From: an uncultured Fibrobacter sp.
Lineage (GTDB): Bacteria > Fibrobacterota > Fibrobacteria > Fibrobacterales > Fibrobacteraceae
Assembly (NCBI RefSeq): GCF_937877005.1
Contig: NZ_CALEFV010000286.1
Span: forward strand, 1 to 52,731
Length of the DNA stretch: 52,731 bases
Direction of reading: 5' to 3'
In this document: piece by piece, positions 32,140 through 40,603 of the stretch
How positions within the stretch are numbered: position 1 is the first letter of the stretch
Layout: every line of letters starts with the position of its first letter
Notes under the pieces: model-generated
What the model was told of the DNA's origin: nothing
Database searches by the model: none
What the model saw: the letters and a program-made list of their open reading frames with translations, nothing else
Translations under genes and position numbers: made by a program

Positions 32140-32161
32140 AAGCGTCGCCGAAAATAAAATT

Positions 32162-32194
32162 AAACCATCAGCGTCAAACGCTGATGGTTTTTTG
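32162..32194 (+). terminator. Terminator after the GH5 gene
   Basis: ACCATCAGCG and CGCTGATGGT pair around TCAAA and are followed by TTTTT. Confidence 0.88.
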
Positions 32195-32213
32195 CAAACG
32201 GGCAAATAGGCCT

Positions 32214-32684
32214 TTATTTTCCGGCAGCCTTTTTGAGCATCTCGCGACGCTGTGCTTCCGCAAGCATACGGGCCATTTCAAGACGGCTATCTTCCTTTTC
32301 CTTGCGCTTCGTTTCTTCCTTGCAGTTCACGCACTTCGTTGCAGTCGGAACGGCAATGAGACGAGCCTTGGGAATGAGTTCGCCGCATACTTTGCAGATA
32401 CCGAAGGTACCCTTCTTGATACGCTTCAGGGCCTCTTCGAGATACACCAGATACTTACCCTCACGGGCCGCCAAGGAGAAATTCGTTTCAAGGGCGTTAT
32501 AATCGGTAGCAAGATCGGCGCTGTTCGATTCACCACCTTCGCCAGCCTGTGCCTGATTCTTGAAGGATTCCGTCTTGTCAAAATCCGTCTGCGCCGTCAC
32601 GATCTGGCGGCGTTTCTCGATAAGCATGTCTTCAAAAAACTTCAGGTCTTCATCGCTCATTTTTACAGGTTTCTTCTCAGCCAT
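32214..32684 (-). CDS. DksA/TraR-family zinc-finger regulator
   Basis: 156 residues. A coiled-coil N-terminal half is followed by a zinc finger with C-K-V-C and C-V-N-C (CxxC-x17-CxxC) and a charged helical tail, as in DksA/TraR proteins that enter the RNA polymerase secondary channel and assist the ppGpp response. The DxxDxA coiled-coil tip motif of E. coli DksA is replaced around NSADLATDYNA, so mechanism may differ. ATG at 32684 with AAGGAGA upstream is clearly the start. Confidence 0.88.
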   Translation of the reverse strand: MAEKKPVKMSDEDLKFFEDMLIEKRRQIVTAQTDFDKTESFKNQAQAGEGGESNSADLATDYNALETNFSLAAREGKYLVYLEEALKRIKKGTFGICKVCGELIPKARLIAVPTATKCVNCKEETKRKEKEDSRLEMARMLAEAQRREMLKKAAGK

Positions 32685-32766
32685 GGTATTCTCCTTAGTT
32701 GCTATGGCACACAATCTACCGATAAAGTCATAAATAACTTTTTTTTTCGGGAAAAGGTAAACTTTT

Positions 32767-33684
32767 TTAAAAAATATCGATATTCAGCTTGACGCCGTTC
32801 TTTTTTATATCGTTTTTAAACTGATCTATGTCAAAAATAAGCTTATCCACTTCCTTGGCATACTCCGAAGTGGAACCAAGAAACAGGCCGATATTATTGT
32901 CGGTACGATCCAGCTTTTCAAACACTTCATCTCCATACTGCTTCAGGGACTTCACCCTTTCCAGCAATTCATTAGTACGGTCAATCAGCGAGCTCACGGT
33001 ATCAAGCTTTTTCCGACCATCGGCCGAAATTTCTCTCAGGATCGTCTTCGTCTGGCTAAGGGACCCATCCAGTTGATCCAGTATTCCGGAAACCTGTTCC
33101 TTCCACGCCTGGACATCACTCTTGGTCAGATCCACAATGCGCCCCGCCTTTTTCACCGTCCTCTGCACGCTCTTCCCGGCCTCGCCCACCGTGATGGAAT
33201 CTACAAAAGCCTTGAGCGTATCCCTGATTTCGGAAACATCATCCAGAATCATCGCAAGTTTCTTGCCGACACCGGTCATGCCTTCGTCATAATGACCAAT
33301 CAAGGTATCTCCGGGAGCGATCAGCTTGTCGCTGTCCCCCGAGAGGATGCACATTTCGCGTTCACCCATAAGGCCCGAATTGATCAGCCTGAACTCCGAA
33401 TTGACCGGAATCCTCGTCGATGCCAGGACCTCTACGGTCACGTAGACGGCATCTTCCGTCAATTCAACCTTGGCAATCTGACCACACGAAATGCCACGGA
33501 CTTCTACACGGTTTCCCGGCGAAAGCGTTCCGATGGCATCGTAGGAAACGACAAACTTGTACCGGTCGTGGTACGGACTCGACGGATGCAGATAGTACCA
33601 GGCGCCGGCGCAAGAAACCGCAATCACCGAAAAGACGATGAACGGCAAGAGGTTTTCTTTGACGAGGCGCGTGAATCTATTCAT
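32767..33684 (-). CDS. MCE/MlaD domain protein
   Basis: 305 residues: N-terminal membrane anchor (about 12-32), one MCE domain (YKFVVSYDAIGTLSPGNRVEVRGISCGQIAKVEL...), then a long helical region to the end. MCE proteins form rings or tubes that carry phospholipids between inner and outer membranes. Mla permease and ATPase genes are not next to it. It overlaps the end of hprK by 8 nt and is thus the last gene of the lpt-rpoN operon. Confidence 0.88.
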   Translation of the reverse strand: MNRFTRLVKENLLPFIVFSVIAVSCAGAWYYLHPSSPYHDRYKFVVSYDAIGTLSPGNRVEVRGISCGQIAKVELTEDAVYVTVEVLASTRIPVNSEFRLINSGLMGEREMCILSGDSDKLIAPGDTLIGHYDEGMTGVGKKLAMILDDVSEIRDTLKAFVDSITVGEAGKSVQRTVKKAGRIVDLTKSDVQAWKEQVSGILDQLDGSLSQTKTILREISADGRKKLDTVSSLIDRTNELLERVKSLKQYGDEVFEKLDRTDNNIGLFLGSTSEYAKEVDKLIFDIDQFKNDIKKNGVKLNIDIF

Positions 33685-34708
33685 AGTAAGACCAATTCTG
33701 ATAGTCGAAATCTAATAAATCATCGACATACTCGCCCTTGGCCTTGGCCTTAATCTTTTGCATTAAGGCCTCATTGAAGTCCTGAGCCACGTTCTGGCCA
33801 CTATATTTCATCAAAGTATTCATGGCAATGACCTCGGAAATAACCGTCAGGTTCTTGCCCGGAGCGACTGGAATGACCACCTTGGGAATCTTGACTCCCA
33901 TAATTTCTTCTTCCTGCTCGTTGAGCCCCGTGCGGTCGTAACCGCCATCACGCTGCCACTGCTGGAGTTCCACGATTGTCTCGATTTTCTTGACCTTGCG
34001 GATAGCATGGATACCGAACATCGAACGGATATCGAGGATTCCCACGCCACGGATTTCCATGTGATGCCTAATTAGCGGATCGGGGCGGCCGATAATGGAA
34101 CGGCCCACGTTGCTGATATGCACCACGTCGTCGGCCACCATGCGGTGTCCACTTTCGACAAGGTCCAGCACGCATTCCGACTTGCCCACATTGCTGTCGC
34201 CTACATACAGCATGCCGACGCCGTAGACATCGACCAGGCTTCCGTGAATAATGGCATGGGGTGCAAAAAATTCTTCGAGGATTCGCTGGGCGGCCTTGTT
34301 GAACTCGTAAGTATGCAGCGTAGTCGAGAACAGCGGTATGTTCAGTCGTTCGCACATCGCCTTGAGTTCCGGGTGTGGCATCTGGGAATGCGTCACCACC
34401 CACATGGGCGCCTTATATACAGACAGATTCTCAAAAACACGGGCACGAGCCTCGGGGCCAATCGACTCCAGGTAATTCCATTCGGTATGACCCACCACCT
34501 GAATCTGCTGCGAGCTATAGACCTTAGTGTAGCCCGCCATCGCGAGGCCCGGTCGATGAATACCGCTTTCAGCTATCGGGGAATCCAGGCACGATTCCGG
34601 AGAATGGCAGGCCATCTGCAGGTCCTTGCCATAACGCAAAAAAAAGTCCCGCACCAGGAGACGTTCCCGGTGCAGGATCTTGATGTCTTTCAATCTTGAC
34701 TCAGCCAC
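33677..34708 (-). CDS. hprK: HPr kinase/phosphorylase
   Basis: 343 residues, GTG start 12 nt after the hpf stop. Phosphorylates Ser46 of HPr or NPr-like proteins and removes the phosphate. The N-terminal domain is followed by the catalytic domain with HAIIHGSLVDVYG, Walker A G170-D-S-N-V-G-K-S177, HRMVADDVV and the family signature EIRGVGILDIRSMFG. No HPr or EI gene is in the window; ptsN is at 50318. Its place after rpoN and hpf matches the order found in many Gram-negative bacteria. Confidence 0.93.
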   Translation of the reverse strand: MAESRLKDIKILHRERLLVRDFFLRYGKDLQMACHSPESCLDSPIAESGIHRPGLAMAGYTKVYSSQQIQVVGHTEWNYLESIGPEARARVFENLSVYKAPMWVVTHSQMPHPELKAMCERLNIPLFSTTLHTYEFNKAAQRILEEFFAPHAIIHGSLVDVYGVGMLYVGDSNVGKSECVLDLVESGHRMVADDVVHISNVGRSIIGRPDPLIRHHMEIRGVGILDIRSMFGIHAIRKVKKIETIVELQQWQRDGGYDRTGLNEQEEEIMGVKIPKVVIPVAPGKNLTVISEVIAMNTLMKYSGQNVAQDFNEALMQKIKAKAKGEYVDDLLDFDYQNWSYYE

Positions 34709-34720
34709 AATCTTAACCGA

Positions 34721-35038
34721 TTATACGACTTCGGAAACGGGCTGGGCTCGATGATCATTCTGCTTGTCGTTAGCCTTTTTCAGCTGAACCTTGATGCGTT
34801 CAAGAGTCACGTCGACCGCCTTGCCCATGTTTTCTTCGTCGGCGGAAGCCACTACCTGCGAACCGGTAATATTCACGGTGATTTCGCAATGGCGCTGGTG
34901 TTCCACTTCGTGATCGAGAATGACGGAGGCACTGGTGATATTCGGGTAGAATCGGGCTAATTTATCCATTTCTTCTTGAATACGATCCTGGAGTCCGGCA
35001 GAAGCATTGAAGTGACGTGCAGAAAACTGAATATCCAT
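34721..35038 (-). CDS. hpf: Ribosome hibernation promoting factor (short form)
   Basis: 105 residues of the HPF/YfiA/RaiA family (FSARHFNASAGLQDRIQEEMDKLARFYPNI; VASADEENMGKAVDVTLERIKVQLKK). Binds the 30S decoding region of idle ribosomes. It lacks the long C-terminal dimerisation domain. GGAGG precedes the ATG. A promoter-like TATACT and a leader hairpin lie between it and rpoN, so it can be expressed apart from rpoN. Confidence 0.93.
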   Translation of the reverse strand: MDIQFSARHFNASAGLQDRIQEEMDKLARFYPNITSASVILDHEVEHQRHCEITVNITGSQVVASADEENMGKAVDVTLERIKVQLKKANDKQNDHRAQPVSEVV

Positions 35039-35092
35039 GATATAACCTCCATAAAATAGGGTTCATTCGCGAGGCATCTACCTCACGTCTAG

Positions 35093-35098
35093 AGTATA
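35093..35098 (-). promoter_or_regulatory. Possible -10 box (TATACT) for hpf
   Basis: Minus-strand TATACT lies 55 nt before the hpf ATG. The leader it predicts contains GAGG...CCTC, a small hairpin, before the ribosome binding site. The upstream flank is very A/T rich; -35 not convincing. Confidence 0.35.
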
Positions 35099-35144
35099 TA
35101 CATCTTTTTTTGTTCAAAAACAAAGTTTTTTTTCATTTTTTTTA

Positions 35145-35170
35145 AGAAAAGTCTATTCCAAGTTGGAATA
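35145..35170 (-). terminator. Probable terminator of rpoN (perfect palindrome plus T-rich run)
   Basis: TATTCCAA-G-TTGGAATA is a perfect inverted repeat (35154-35170); on the minus strand it is followed by GACTTTTCTT. Could alternatively be an operator for hpf. Confidence 0.5.
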
Positions 35171-35189
35171 TGGCGTTCCGGGGCATATT

Positions 35190-36821
35190 TTAGAAGGTTC
35201 TTTTACGCTGATTTGCCGGCAAAATGCGCAATTCCTTCTCGCGATACTTGGCCACCGTACGACGAGCCACCTTGATTCCCTGCTCCAAAAGCTTGTCCGA
35301 AATTGCCTGGTCCGAAAGAGGCTTTTTCTTGTCCTCGTTATCTACAAGGTTCCTGATGGCATCGAGAATGGTCGCCGAACTGAGTTCTTCGCCGTCCACA
35401 GAGTCATCCTGCTTGACACCCGAAGTAAAGAACCTCTTGAGTTCGTAAATTCCATAGGGCGTGTCCACATACTTACCGTTAATGGACCTATTCACTGTAC
35501 TTACATCGCGCTTGATATCGTCAGCAATATCCTGCTGCACCATCGGCTTCAGAAAGGCGGGTCCCTTGGTAAAGAAATCCTTCTGACGCTTAAAAATCGC
35601 GCGCATCACCAGTTCCATAGTCGAGTAACGGTTGTCGAGAGCCTTCATGAACTCTACCGCCTTGGACAAATGCGTCTTTACGTATTCACGGTCCGACTTC
35701 GATGCGCGCTTGTCATCGAGAATCGCCTTGTAGGTCTGGTTAATGCGAAGTCTCTTCATCAAGGGAGAACGCACGGATTCTATTTCCATGCGGCCATGCT
35801 TATCGACAATCTTCAAATCCGCAGCAACGAGCTGCACACGAGAATTAGACAGCAGGAAACCGGGATGTGGATTGAGACGGGCAAAGCTCGCGACAACCTG
35901 CTGCACATCTTCGGTGGAAACACCCAAAGTCTTGCCAATCTTTGCATAGCGTAGCGAAAGCAGGTCATCGTAGCACTTTTCCAGAATCGTGATACCTAGC
36001 GGCGGGAATTCTGGCATAGCGTACGCCTGAATCAAAAAGCATTCCCTCTGGTCACGGGCACCTATGCCACGCGGGCTAAATCCCTGCAGAACATGAATCG
36101 CTTCGCGGACCGGCAAGGATGCGTCTTCAAGCACTTTTTCTCCACGAATGACCGCCTCGATTTCATTGATAAAGGGATCATCGGAAAGATGGAGCGGAGC
36201 CATTTCCGGAGTACTAGCCTTCAAAAAGCCGTCTTCGTTAACGGAGTCAATCAAATACTCCACCAGCGACCGAAACCGTTTCTCGGAACAATCGTGCCTT
36301 GCCAACTGTTCCAGAAGTTCATGAGTACCCGACCAAAGCAGCAGCTGGTCTCGGAGACTATCCTGCAGGCTCTTGCCGTAATCCTTGATGGGACGGTCCC
36401 ACTCCTCGTCCGAATCGTTAGAAGGCGCGTTCAGATCCTTGAAAGGGGCGTCCTCATTCATGGAGCCATCCTTCAGGTAACGGTCGTAATCGATATCTCC
36501 GCTATCGTCTCCATCTAGGAAACCGCTGTCCGTCATGGCGCTGTCATCTAGCGAAGAGGAATCGTAATCGTCATAGTTGTCGCCCAGGTCGTCGGTCTTG
36601 AGTTCCGCTCCGGATTCGGGAAGTTCGTCATCGCGTACTTCACGTTCTTCCATCGGGGCGGAATCATCGAGCTCCAAGAGAGGATTGCTTTCCAGTTCCT
36701 CCTTGATTGCCGTATCGAGTTCCAGGGAATTTTTCTGCAAGATCGTCACGAACTGACGCAACTGCGGCGAGAGAGTCTGCTCCAGCCGCTGGCTTGTACC
36801 AAGTTGCATTCCAAGATTCAT
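35190..36821 (-). CDS. rpoN: RNA polymerase sigma-54 factor
   Basis: 543 residues. Region I at the N-terminus (GTSQRLEQTLSPQLRQFVTILQ, SNPLLEL) for activator response, an acidic region II (about 55-130, many Asp/Glu), the core-binding region, a helix-turn-helix and the RpoN box ARRTVAKYRE near the C-terminus which reads the -24 promoter element. The acidic region is long compared with E. coli. AGGAAA precedes the ATG at 36821. Lies between lptB and hpf. No enhancer-binding protein gene is in the window. Confidence 0.96.
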   Translation of the reverse strand: MNLGMQLGTSQRLEQTLSPQLRQFVTILQKNSLELDTAIKEELESNPLLELDDSAPMEEREVRDDELPESGAELKTDDLGDNYDDYDSSSLDDSAMTDSGFLDGDDSGDIDYDRYLKDGSMNEDAPFKDLNAPSNDSDEEWDRPIKDYGKSLQDSLRDQLLLWSGTHELLEQLARHDCSEKRFRSLVEYLIDSVNEDGFLKASTPEMAPLHLSDDPFINEIEAVIRGEKVLEDASLPVREAIHVLQGFSPRGIGARDQRECFLIQAYAMPEFPPLGITILEKCYDDLLSLRYAKIGKTLGVSTEDVQQVVASFARLNPHPGFLLSNSRVQLVAADLKIVDKHGRMEIESVRSPLMKRLRINQTYKAILDDKRASKSDREYVKTHLSKAVEFMKALDNRYSTMELVMRAIFKRQKDFFTKGPAFLKPMVQQDIADDIKRDVSTVNRSINGKYVDTPYGIYELKRFFTSGVKQDDSVDGEELSSATILDAIRNLVDNEDKKKPLSDQAISDKLLEQGIKVARRTVAKYREKELRILPANQRKRTF

Positions 36822-36829
36822 AGGGTTTC

Positions 36830-36868
36830 CTAGACGATAGACGAAAGACGATTGACGAAAGATAATTC
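36830..36868. repeat. Short-word repeat (AGACGA type) between lptB and rpoN
   Basis: AGACGATAGACGAAAGACGATTGACGAAAGAT-like series of the word AGACGA/TGACGA in the 78-nt gap upstream of rpoN. Confidence 0.6.
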
Positions 36869-36899
36869 AGGCGTTGCCATAGACGAAGTGTTTTTTCGT

Positions 36900-37637
36900 C
36901 TAACCAAGGCTGAAACTGTCTCCTAAGTAAATGCGGCGGGCCTCGGGATCATTCGCGAGGTATTCCGAAGAGCCTTCGGTAAGCACCTGGCTCTTGTACA
37001 TAATGTAGGCGCGGTCGGTAATCGAAAGCGTCTCACGCACATTGTGGTCGGTAATCAAAACACCCATGCCGCGTTCCTTGAGTCCCGATATAATGGACTG
37101 GATATCGGCAACGGCAATCGGATCGATCCCGGCAAAAGGTTCATCAAGCAACAGAAAGGACGGGTCGCTAGCGAGGGCACGCGCAATTTCTAGACGGCGG
37201 CGTTCTCCACCCGAACAGCTCATGGACTTCGTCTTGCGAATATGGCCTATCTTGAATTCCTCCAGCAGTTCCTCGAGACGGCGCTTGCGTTCGGCGCGCT
37301 TCAGGTTCTGTGTCTCGAGAATGGCCATGATATTGTCCTCGACACTCAGTTTACGGAAGATGGAAGCTTCCTGCGGCAGGTAACCGATTCCAAGGCGAGC
37401 ACGCCTGTACATGGGTTTGTTGGTCATCTCGATATCGTCCAGAAAGATATGTCCTGATTCCGGACGAACCATTCCGACAATCATGTAGAAAGAAGTCGTC
37501 TTGCCGGCACCGTTCGGACCGAGGAGACCGACAATTTCGCCTTGCGACACACGGATAGAAACATCGCTAACGACTTGACGACCGCCGTAGACTTTGCGCA
37601 AATGCTCGGTGCGTATGGTACTGACTAAATTTTTCAT
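36900..37637 (-). CDS. lptB: Lipopolysaccharide export ABC ATPase
   Basis: 245 residues. Walker A GPNGAGKTT, Q-loop in GYLPQEASIFRKL, signature SGGERRRLEIARAL, Walker B FLLLDEPFAGIDP and H-loop VLITDHNVRE, all matching LptB, which drives LPS from inner to outer membrane with LptFG. GGGGAGG precedes the ATG, which overlaps the lptA stop by 4 nt. LptF/G genes are not in the window. Confidence 0.94.
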   Translation of the reverse strand: MKNLVSTIRTEHLRKVYGGRQVVSDVSIRVSQGEIVGLLGPNGAGKTTSFYMIVGMVRPESGHIFLDDIEMTNKPMYRRARLGIGYLPQEASIFRKLSVEDNIMAILETQNLKRAERKRRLEELLEEFKIGHIRKTKSMSCSGGERRRLEIARALASDPSFLLLDEPFAGIDPIAVADIQSIISGLKERGMGVLITDHNVRETLSITDRAYIMYKSQVLTEGSSEYLANDPEARRIYLGDSFSLG

Positions 37638-38974
37638 GGTTCCTCCCCGCTACTGGAAGAATTTACTAAATCCGTCGAAGAAGATTTATTTTTTTTGTGA
37701 TTTTTCTTTAAATTCATGAACCCGCGTTTTGCATTCTTCGCAACGCCGGAAGAAGCCTTCGTGGCCGTTTTCGCTATGGCGACCGAGTCCCGTTCCGTGC
37801 GTACATTCAATAGGGAGTCCTGAATGGCCGCCTTCTTGTTGCGCTGTTCCTTTTCCATATCGATATAGCGGCCGCTCGCCATCGTGCCACCACCGAGAAG
37901 CCGAAGCGACTTTACCGCATTCTTCTGGGCATCAAACAGAATATGAATCGTATCGCCAGCAGCCTCGTTCTTACCCGCCACGGAACGGTCCTTCTTCACG
38001 TAGAAATAGGTACTCTGAGCCTTGCCCGAAACGACGGCCTTGTCCATCTTCCCTTGATTGAAGTATAGATCGAGACGATCCCCATCCATCAAGTTGCGAT
38101 ATTCCTTGAGGTCAGTCTCATAAAAAAATCCGCGCGCATTCAGATTCACGTAGAGTCGTTCAATCTTATCCTTGCTAAATTCCGCATATAGCGTATCGCC
38201 AAAGGCTTCAGTTACACTTCCGGGAGCGTTACGCTTCGGTTTTTCATGCTGAACGCCATGAGCATTTCGAATCACGAGAGCCGACTTGAGGGACTTTCCC
38301 GTAGAATCAAGCACCAAGAAAATGGAGTCGCCCGTAAGGTGGTAATTCTTAAGGTCGCAGGTCGGGTGTCCTTTCATCGAAAGCCAGTTGTTCTTGCGGT
38401 CAAAATACCCCGTATCGCAAGTCACGACCATTTCCTTCTGCGTCACCCGGACACTGTCAAAAGCCTCGGCAAAGGCGACACCCTTGTTGTATATAATCCG
38501 TTTTGCCGAAATCGTGACGGTATCGATATTGCCCTTTTTCTGCTTTTCAAACTGAAAGAGCTTTGGCTTGGAAGGCATCGTGAGAATTTCCTTTTCGCGA
38601 TCGTACTCCAGGTATTCTCCAGTAAACAAATAAGTGTTCGCGGAGTCACCCGCATGTACGTCACCCGACGCCGTCGCAAGGCCACTCTTCTTTTGATACT
38701 GTCCATTATGGGCGTTAATGTAACCCGATGGATGCGTAAAGAGGAAACCTCCGCTGCACTGCACCATTTCGGCGTCCTTGTTCCAGAAAGCGCGCTGCGT
38801 GCGAAACTGCACGCTATCGTGCACGAAGTGCACGCGACCTTGCAATAGCAAGGTTCCGCGCTTTCTTGCGACAGCAAGGCTATCGGCATGCTTCATGATT
38901 AAAGGCGATGTCTGCGCAAGCGGGCTTTCCACTAGGAAAAGGAGGATTAGCAGGAACAGCGGCAGGATTCTCAT
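37634..38974 (-). CDS. lptA: OstA/LptA-like periplasmic LPS transport protein, long form
   Basis: 446 residues, over twice the length of E. coli LptA. Signal peptide (1-20), then repeating beta-strand units typical of the OstA/LptA jelly roll (LLLQGRVHFVHDSVQF, GFLFTHPSGYINAHNGQYQ, TASGDVHAGDSANTYLFTGEYLEYD, ISAKRIIYNKG), and a Lys/Ser-rich C-terminal tail. It should form the bridge for LPS across the periplasm. Overlaps lptC by 4 nt and lptB by 4 nt, so translation is coupled. The name follows domain and operon position. Confidence 0.85.
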   Translation of the reverse strand: MRILPLFLLILLFLVESPLAQTSPLIMKHADSLAVARKRGTLLLQGRVHFVHDSVQFRTQRAFWNKDAEMVQCSGGFLFTHPSGYINAHNGQYQKKSGLATASGDVHAGDSANTYLFTGEYLEYDREKEILTMPSKPKLFQFEKQKKGNIDTVTISAKRIIYNKGVAFAEAFDSVRVTQKEMVVTCDTGYFDRKNNWLSMKGHPTCDLKNYHLTGDSIFLVLDSTGKSLKSALVIRNAHGVQHEKPKRNAPGSVTEAFGDTLYAEFSKDKIERLYVNLNARGFFYETDLKEYRNLMDGDRLDLYFNQGKMDKAVVSGKAQSTYFYVKKDRSVAGKNEAAGDTIHILFDAQKNAVKSLRLLGGGTMASGRYIDMEKEQRNKKAAIQDSLLNVRTERDSVAIAKTATKASSGVAKNAKRGFMNLKKNHKKNKSSSTDLVNSSSSGEEP

Positions 38975-39801
38975 TGCACTCCTCTGGCCGTTGCACTCGC
39001 CCTCTGGGCGCGCATCCTTATCTTCTGGAGCCGAGCCTTGTCTGCTGCGGACTCCGCCGTATCACGAGCCGATGGCGCGGACACTTTCGGAGGAGCTACC
39101 TTCGGAGGCTGGGGAGCGCTTTTCTGCATTGCCTTCGGTACGGGCGGGCGCTGGACCGCTTCCAGGCTATCCCTTTTCTCTATTTCCTTCGCCTCTTTCT
39201 TGTCTTCTTCCTTTAAACGGCGGGCGGCATCCTGAAAGATTCCCGTTACATTAGACAGAATGCGCCAGTTGTCCATGTGCGCATCGCTCACAAAACCTCG
39301 TCCCTGCAGGACATCGCCTTCCTCACTCACCACGCGCACCGAACTTTCCGTCGTCACCAGGTTGTCGCGCTTATTCCAGATAAGCGAATCGGAACGCACG
39401 GAAGCGCCCTTGGGCGTGAGCGCATAAACATGGCCATAGGCATAGACATAGGTGAATTTCAGATCCATGCGTCCGGAATCCGCACGCAGGAAGGCTGTCC
39501 GTTCTCCAAGCGAATCGTAAATATCCACCAGAATCGGACGAACGAAAACGATATCCTTGTTTCCCCACCGTTCAAGATAGGCAGTCTTTAGCTTCCAGGC
39601 AAGCACCCCCTTGTCATAGCTATCCATGAGGGTCGTATCGGTAAACAGCATTTCGGGACGTTCCACCTGAAGCCACGGCTTTTCGGCCTCTATTTCTTCG
39701 CATCCCCAGAACACAGGACACAAGCAAAGAAGAACCAGCGCCACGTTTAGGGCGCCGTGCTGAACCTTTTTGGACAACATGTTAAGCAAAAAATGTGCCA
39801 C
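38971..39801 (-). CDS. lptC: LPS export protein LptC, lipoprotein-like
   Basis: 276 residues. An N-terminal hydrophobic segment ends FWGC, which reads as a lipobox, followed by an LptC/YrbK-like domain (MLFTDTTLMDSYDKGVLAWKLKTAYLERW, ADSGRMDLKFTYVYAYGHVYALTPKG, SLIWNKRDNLVTTESSVRV) and a Lys/Ala/Pro-rich tail. Two starts are possible: GTG at 39801, at leaderless distance from TAAATTTA, or ATG at 39780; neither has a Shine-Dalgarno. First gene of the lpt-rpoN operon. Confidence 0.85.
   Translation of the reverse strand: MAHFLLNMLSKKVQHGALNVALVLLCLCPVFWGCEEIEAEKPWLQVERPEMLFTDTTLMDSYDKGVLAWKLKTAYLERWGNKDIVFVRPILVDIYDSLGERTAFLRADSGRMDLKFTYVYAYGHVYALTPKGASVRSDSLIWNKRDNLVTTESSVRVVSEEGDVLQGRGFVSDAHMDNWRILSNVTGIFQDAARRLKEEDKKEAKEIEKRDSLEAVQRPPVPKAMQKSAPQPPKVAPPKVSAPSARDTAESAADKARLQKIRMRAQRASATARGVQ
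39786..39800 (-). promoter_or_regulatory. Sigma-54-like -24/-12 sequence at the lptC start
   Basis: Minus-strand TGGCAC-N5-TTGCT with GG and GC exactly 12 nt apart. It lies between the two candidate lptC start codons and would start transcription near 39775, inside the gene. May be functional for the operon or a chance match. Confidence 0.3.
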
Positions 39802-39806
39802 GAGGA

Positions 39807-39814
39807 TAAATTTA
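39807..39814 (-). promoter_or_regulatory. TAAATTTA element at leaderless distance from lptC GTG
   Basis: Minus-strand TAAATT ends 7 nt before the GTG at 39801. Confidence 0.4.
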
Positions 39815-39872
39815 CAAAAAAATCCGGATTTCCTGCGAAATCCGGTACAATTCTAGCATAAATAAAGTTGTC

Positions 39873-40211
39873 TTACTTACCCGCTTCGAGCTTGTTCAGT
39901 TCGCCGGCCTGCTTATCGCAAAGATTCTTCAGATTTTCAATTTCGACATCCTTCTTTGCAACCTGGTCCTTAAGATCTTCGCACTGGGCGGCATAGGTCT
40001 GCTCGGACTCGATACGGGTATTCAGTTCGTTCCTCAAGCTGTCCATGGAACTATTGAGTGCCTTGGCAGCATTTTCCGCGTCTCTAAGAGCCGAACTGTC
40101 GCATTCGCTGGACTCGTCATCGTCAGCGCAAAGGGTCTTGATTTTCTTAGAAACGAGAACGGCAGCGGCGGCGCCCATGGCAAGACCGGCCAAGAAACTA
40201 GATGCTTTCAT
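39873..40211 (-). CDS. Small membrane-anchored coiled-coil protein (YtxH-like)
   Basis: 112 residues: N-terminal hydrophobic Ala/Gly-rich segment (FLAGLAMGAAAAVLV) and KK, a short acidic stretch, then a heptad-type helical region (about 40-110). Layout is like YtxH/gas-vesicle-type small anchored proteins, but no specific family can be claimed. AGGAG 7-8 nt upstream of the ATG supports the start. Lies between tRNA-Ser and the lpt operon on the same strand. Confidence 0.75.
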   Translation of the reverse strand: MKASSFLAGLAMGAAAAVLVSKKIKTLCADDDESSECDSSALRDAENAAKALNSSMDSLRNELNTRIESEQTYAAQCEDLKDQVAKKDVEIENLKNLCDKQAGELNKLEAGK

Positions 40212-40343
40212 TTTTAAACTCCTTAGGTAGAATCCTTTCCTATAATATCACTTTTGAAAATAGAAAAATCAAGTAAAAAATGACCATCGGGAGCAAAAAA
40301 AGCCCCAACATGCACAAAAAAAGCCTTTTTTTGCGCAAAAAAC

Positions 40344-40369
40344 AAAAATCCCCCGGAATTCCGGGGGAC
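40344..40369 (-). terminator. Terminator after tRNA-Ser
   Basis: TCCCCCGGAATTCCGGGGGA, a near-perfect palindrome, followed on the minus strand by TTTTTGTTTTTT. Confidence 0.85.
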
Positions 40370-40377
40370 CTTTGCAG

Positions 40378-40466
40378 CGGGAAGAGCGAGATTCGAACTC
40401 GCGATAGGATTAAGTCCTATACGTCCTTAGCAGGGACGCGCCTTCGGCCAGCTCGGCCATCTTCCC
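40378..40466 (-). tRNA. tRNA-Ser (GCT anticodon)
   Basis: 89-nt class II tRNA: acceptor GGGAAGA/TCTTCCC, anticodon stem CGTCC/GGACG with loop CTGCTAA (GCT), long variable arm TATAGGACTTAATCCTAT and T-loop TTCGAAT. CCA is not encoded. Confidence 0.95.
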
Positions 40467-40481
40467 ATCTTGGGGACACAA

Positions 40482-40510
40482 ATTTTAGATAAAAATTGCC
40501 AAATTTTCAA
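40482..40510 (-). promoter_or_regulatory. tRNA-Ser promoter
   Basis: Minus strand: -35 TTGAAA (40510-40505), 17-nt spacer, -10 TAAAAT (40487-40482) followed by TTG. Predicted start about 10 nt before the tRNA. Confidence 0.6.
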
Positions 40511-40591
40511 GGGTCCACTCCCAAAAACACTAAAATTCGCCTCGTTATCGCTCTTTTTTTTACAATTCATCGAGCAAAAATCCAAAATTTC

Positions 40592-40599
40592 TACATTTT
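40592..40599 (+). promoter_or_regulatory. TACATTTT element at leaderless distance from the PBP gene
   Basis: TACATT ends 6 nt before the ATG at 40604; no Shine-Dalgarno present. Confidence 0.4.
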
Positions 40600-40603
40600 C
40601 GGC

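Noticed and set aside
40261..40345. Repeated AAAAAAGCCCC/AAAAAAGCCTTTTTTTGCGC stretch as a small RNA gene
   Set aside because: A/T-rich low-complexity sequence after the tRNA terminator; no promoter or stable fold could be supported.
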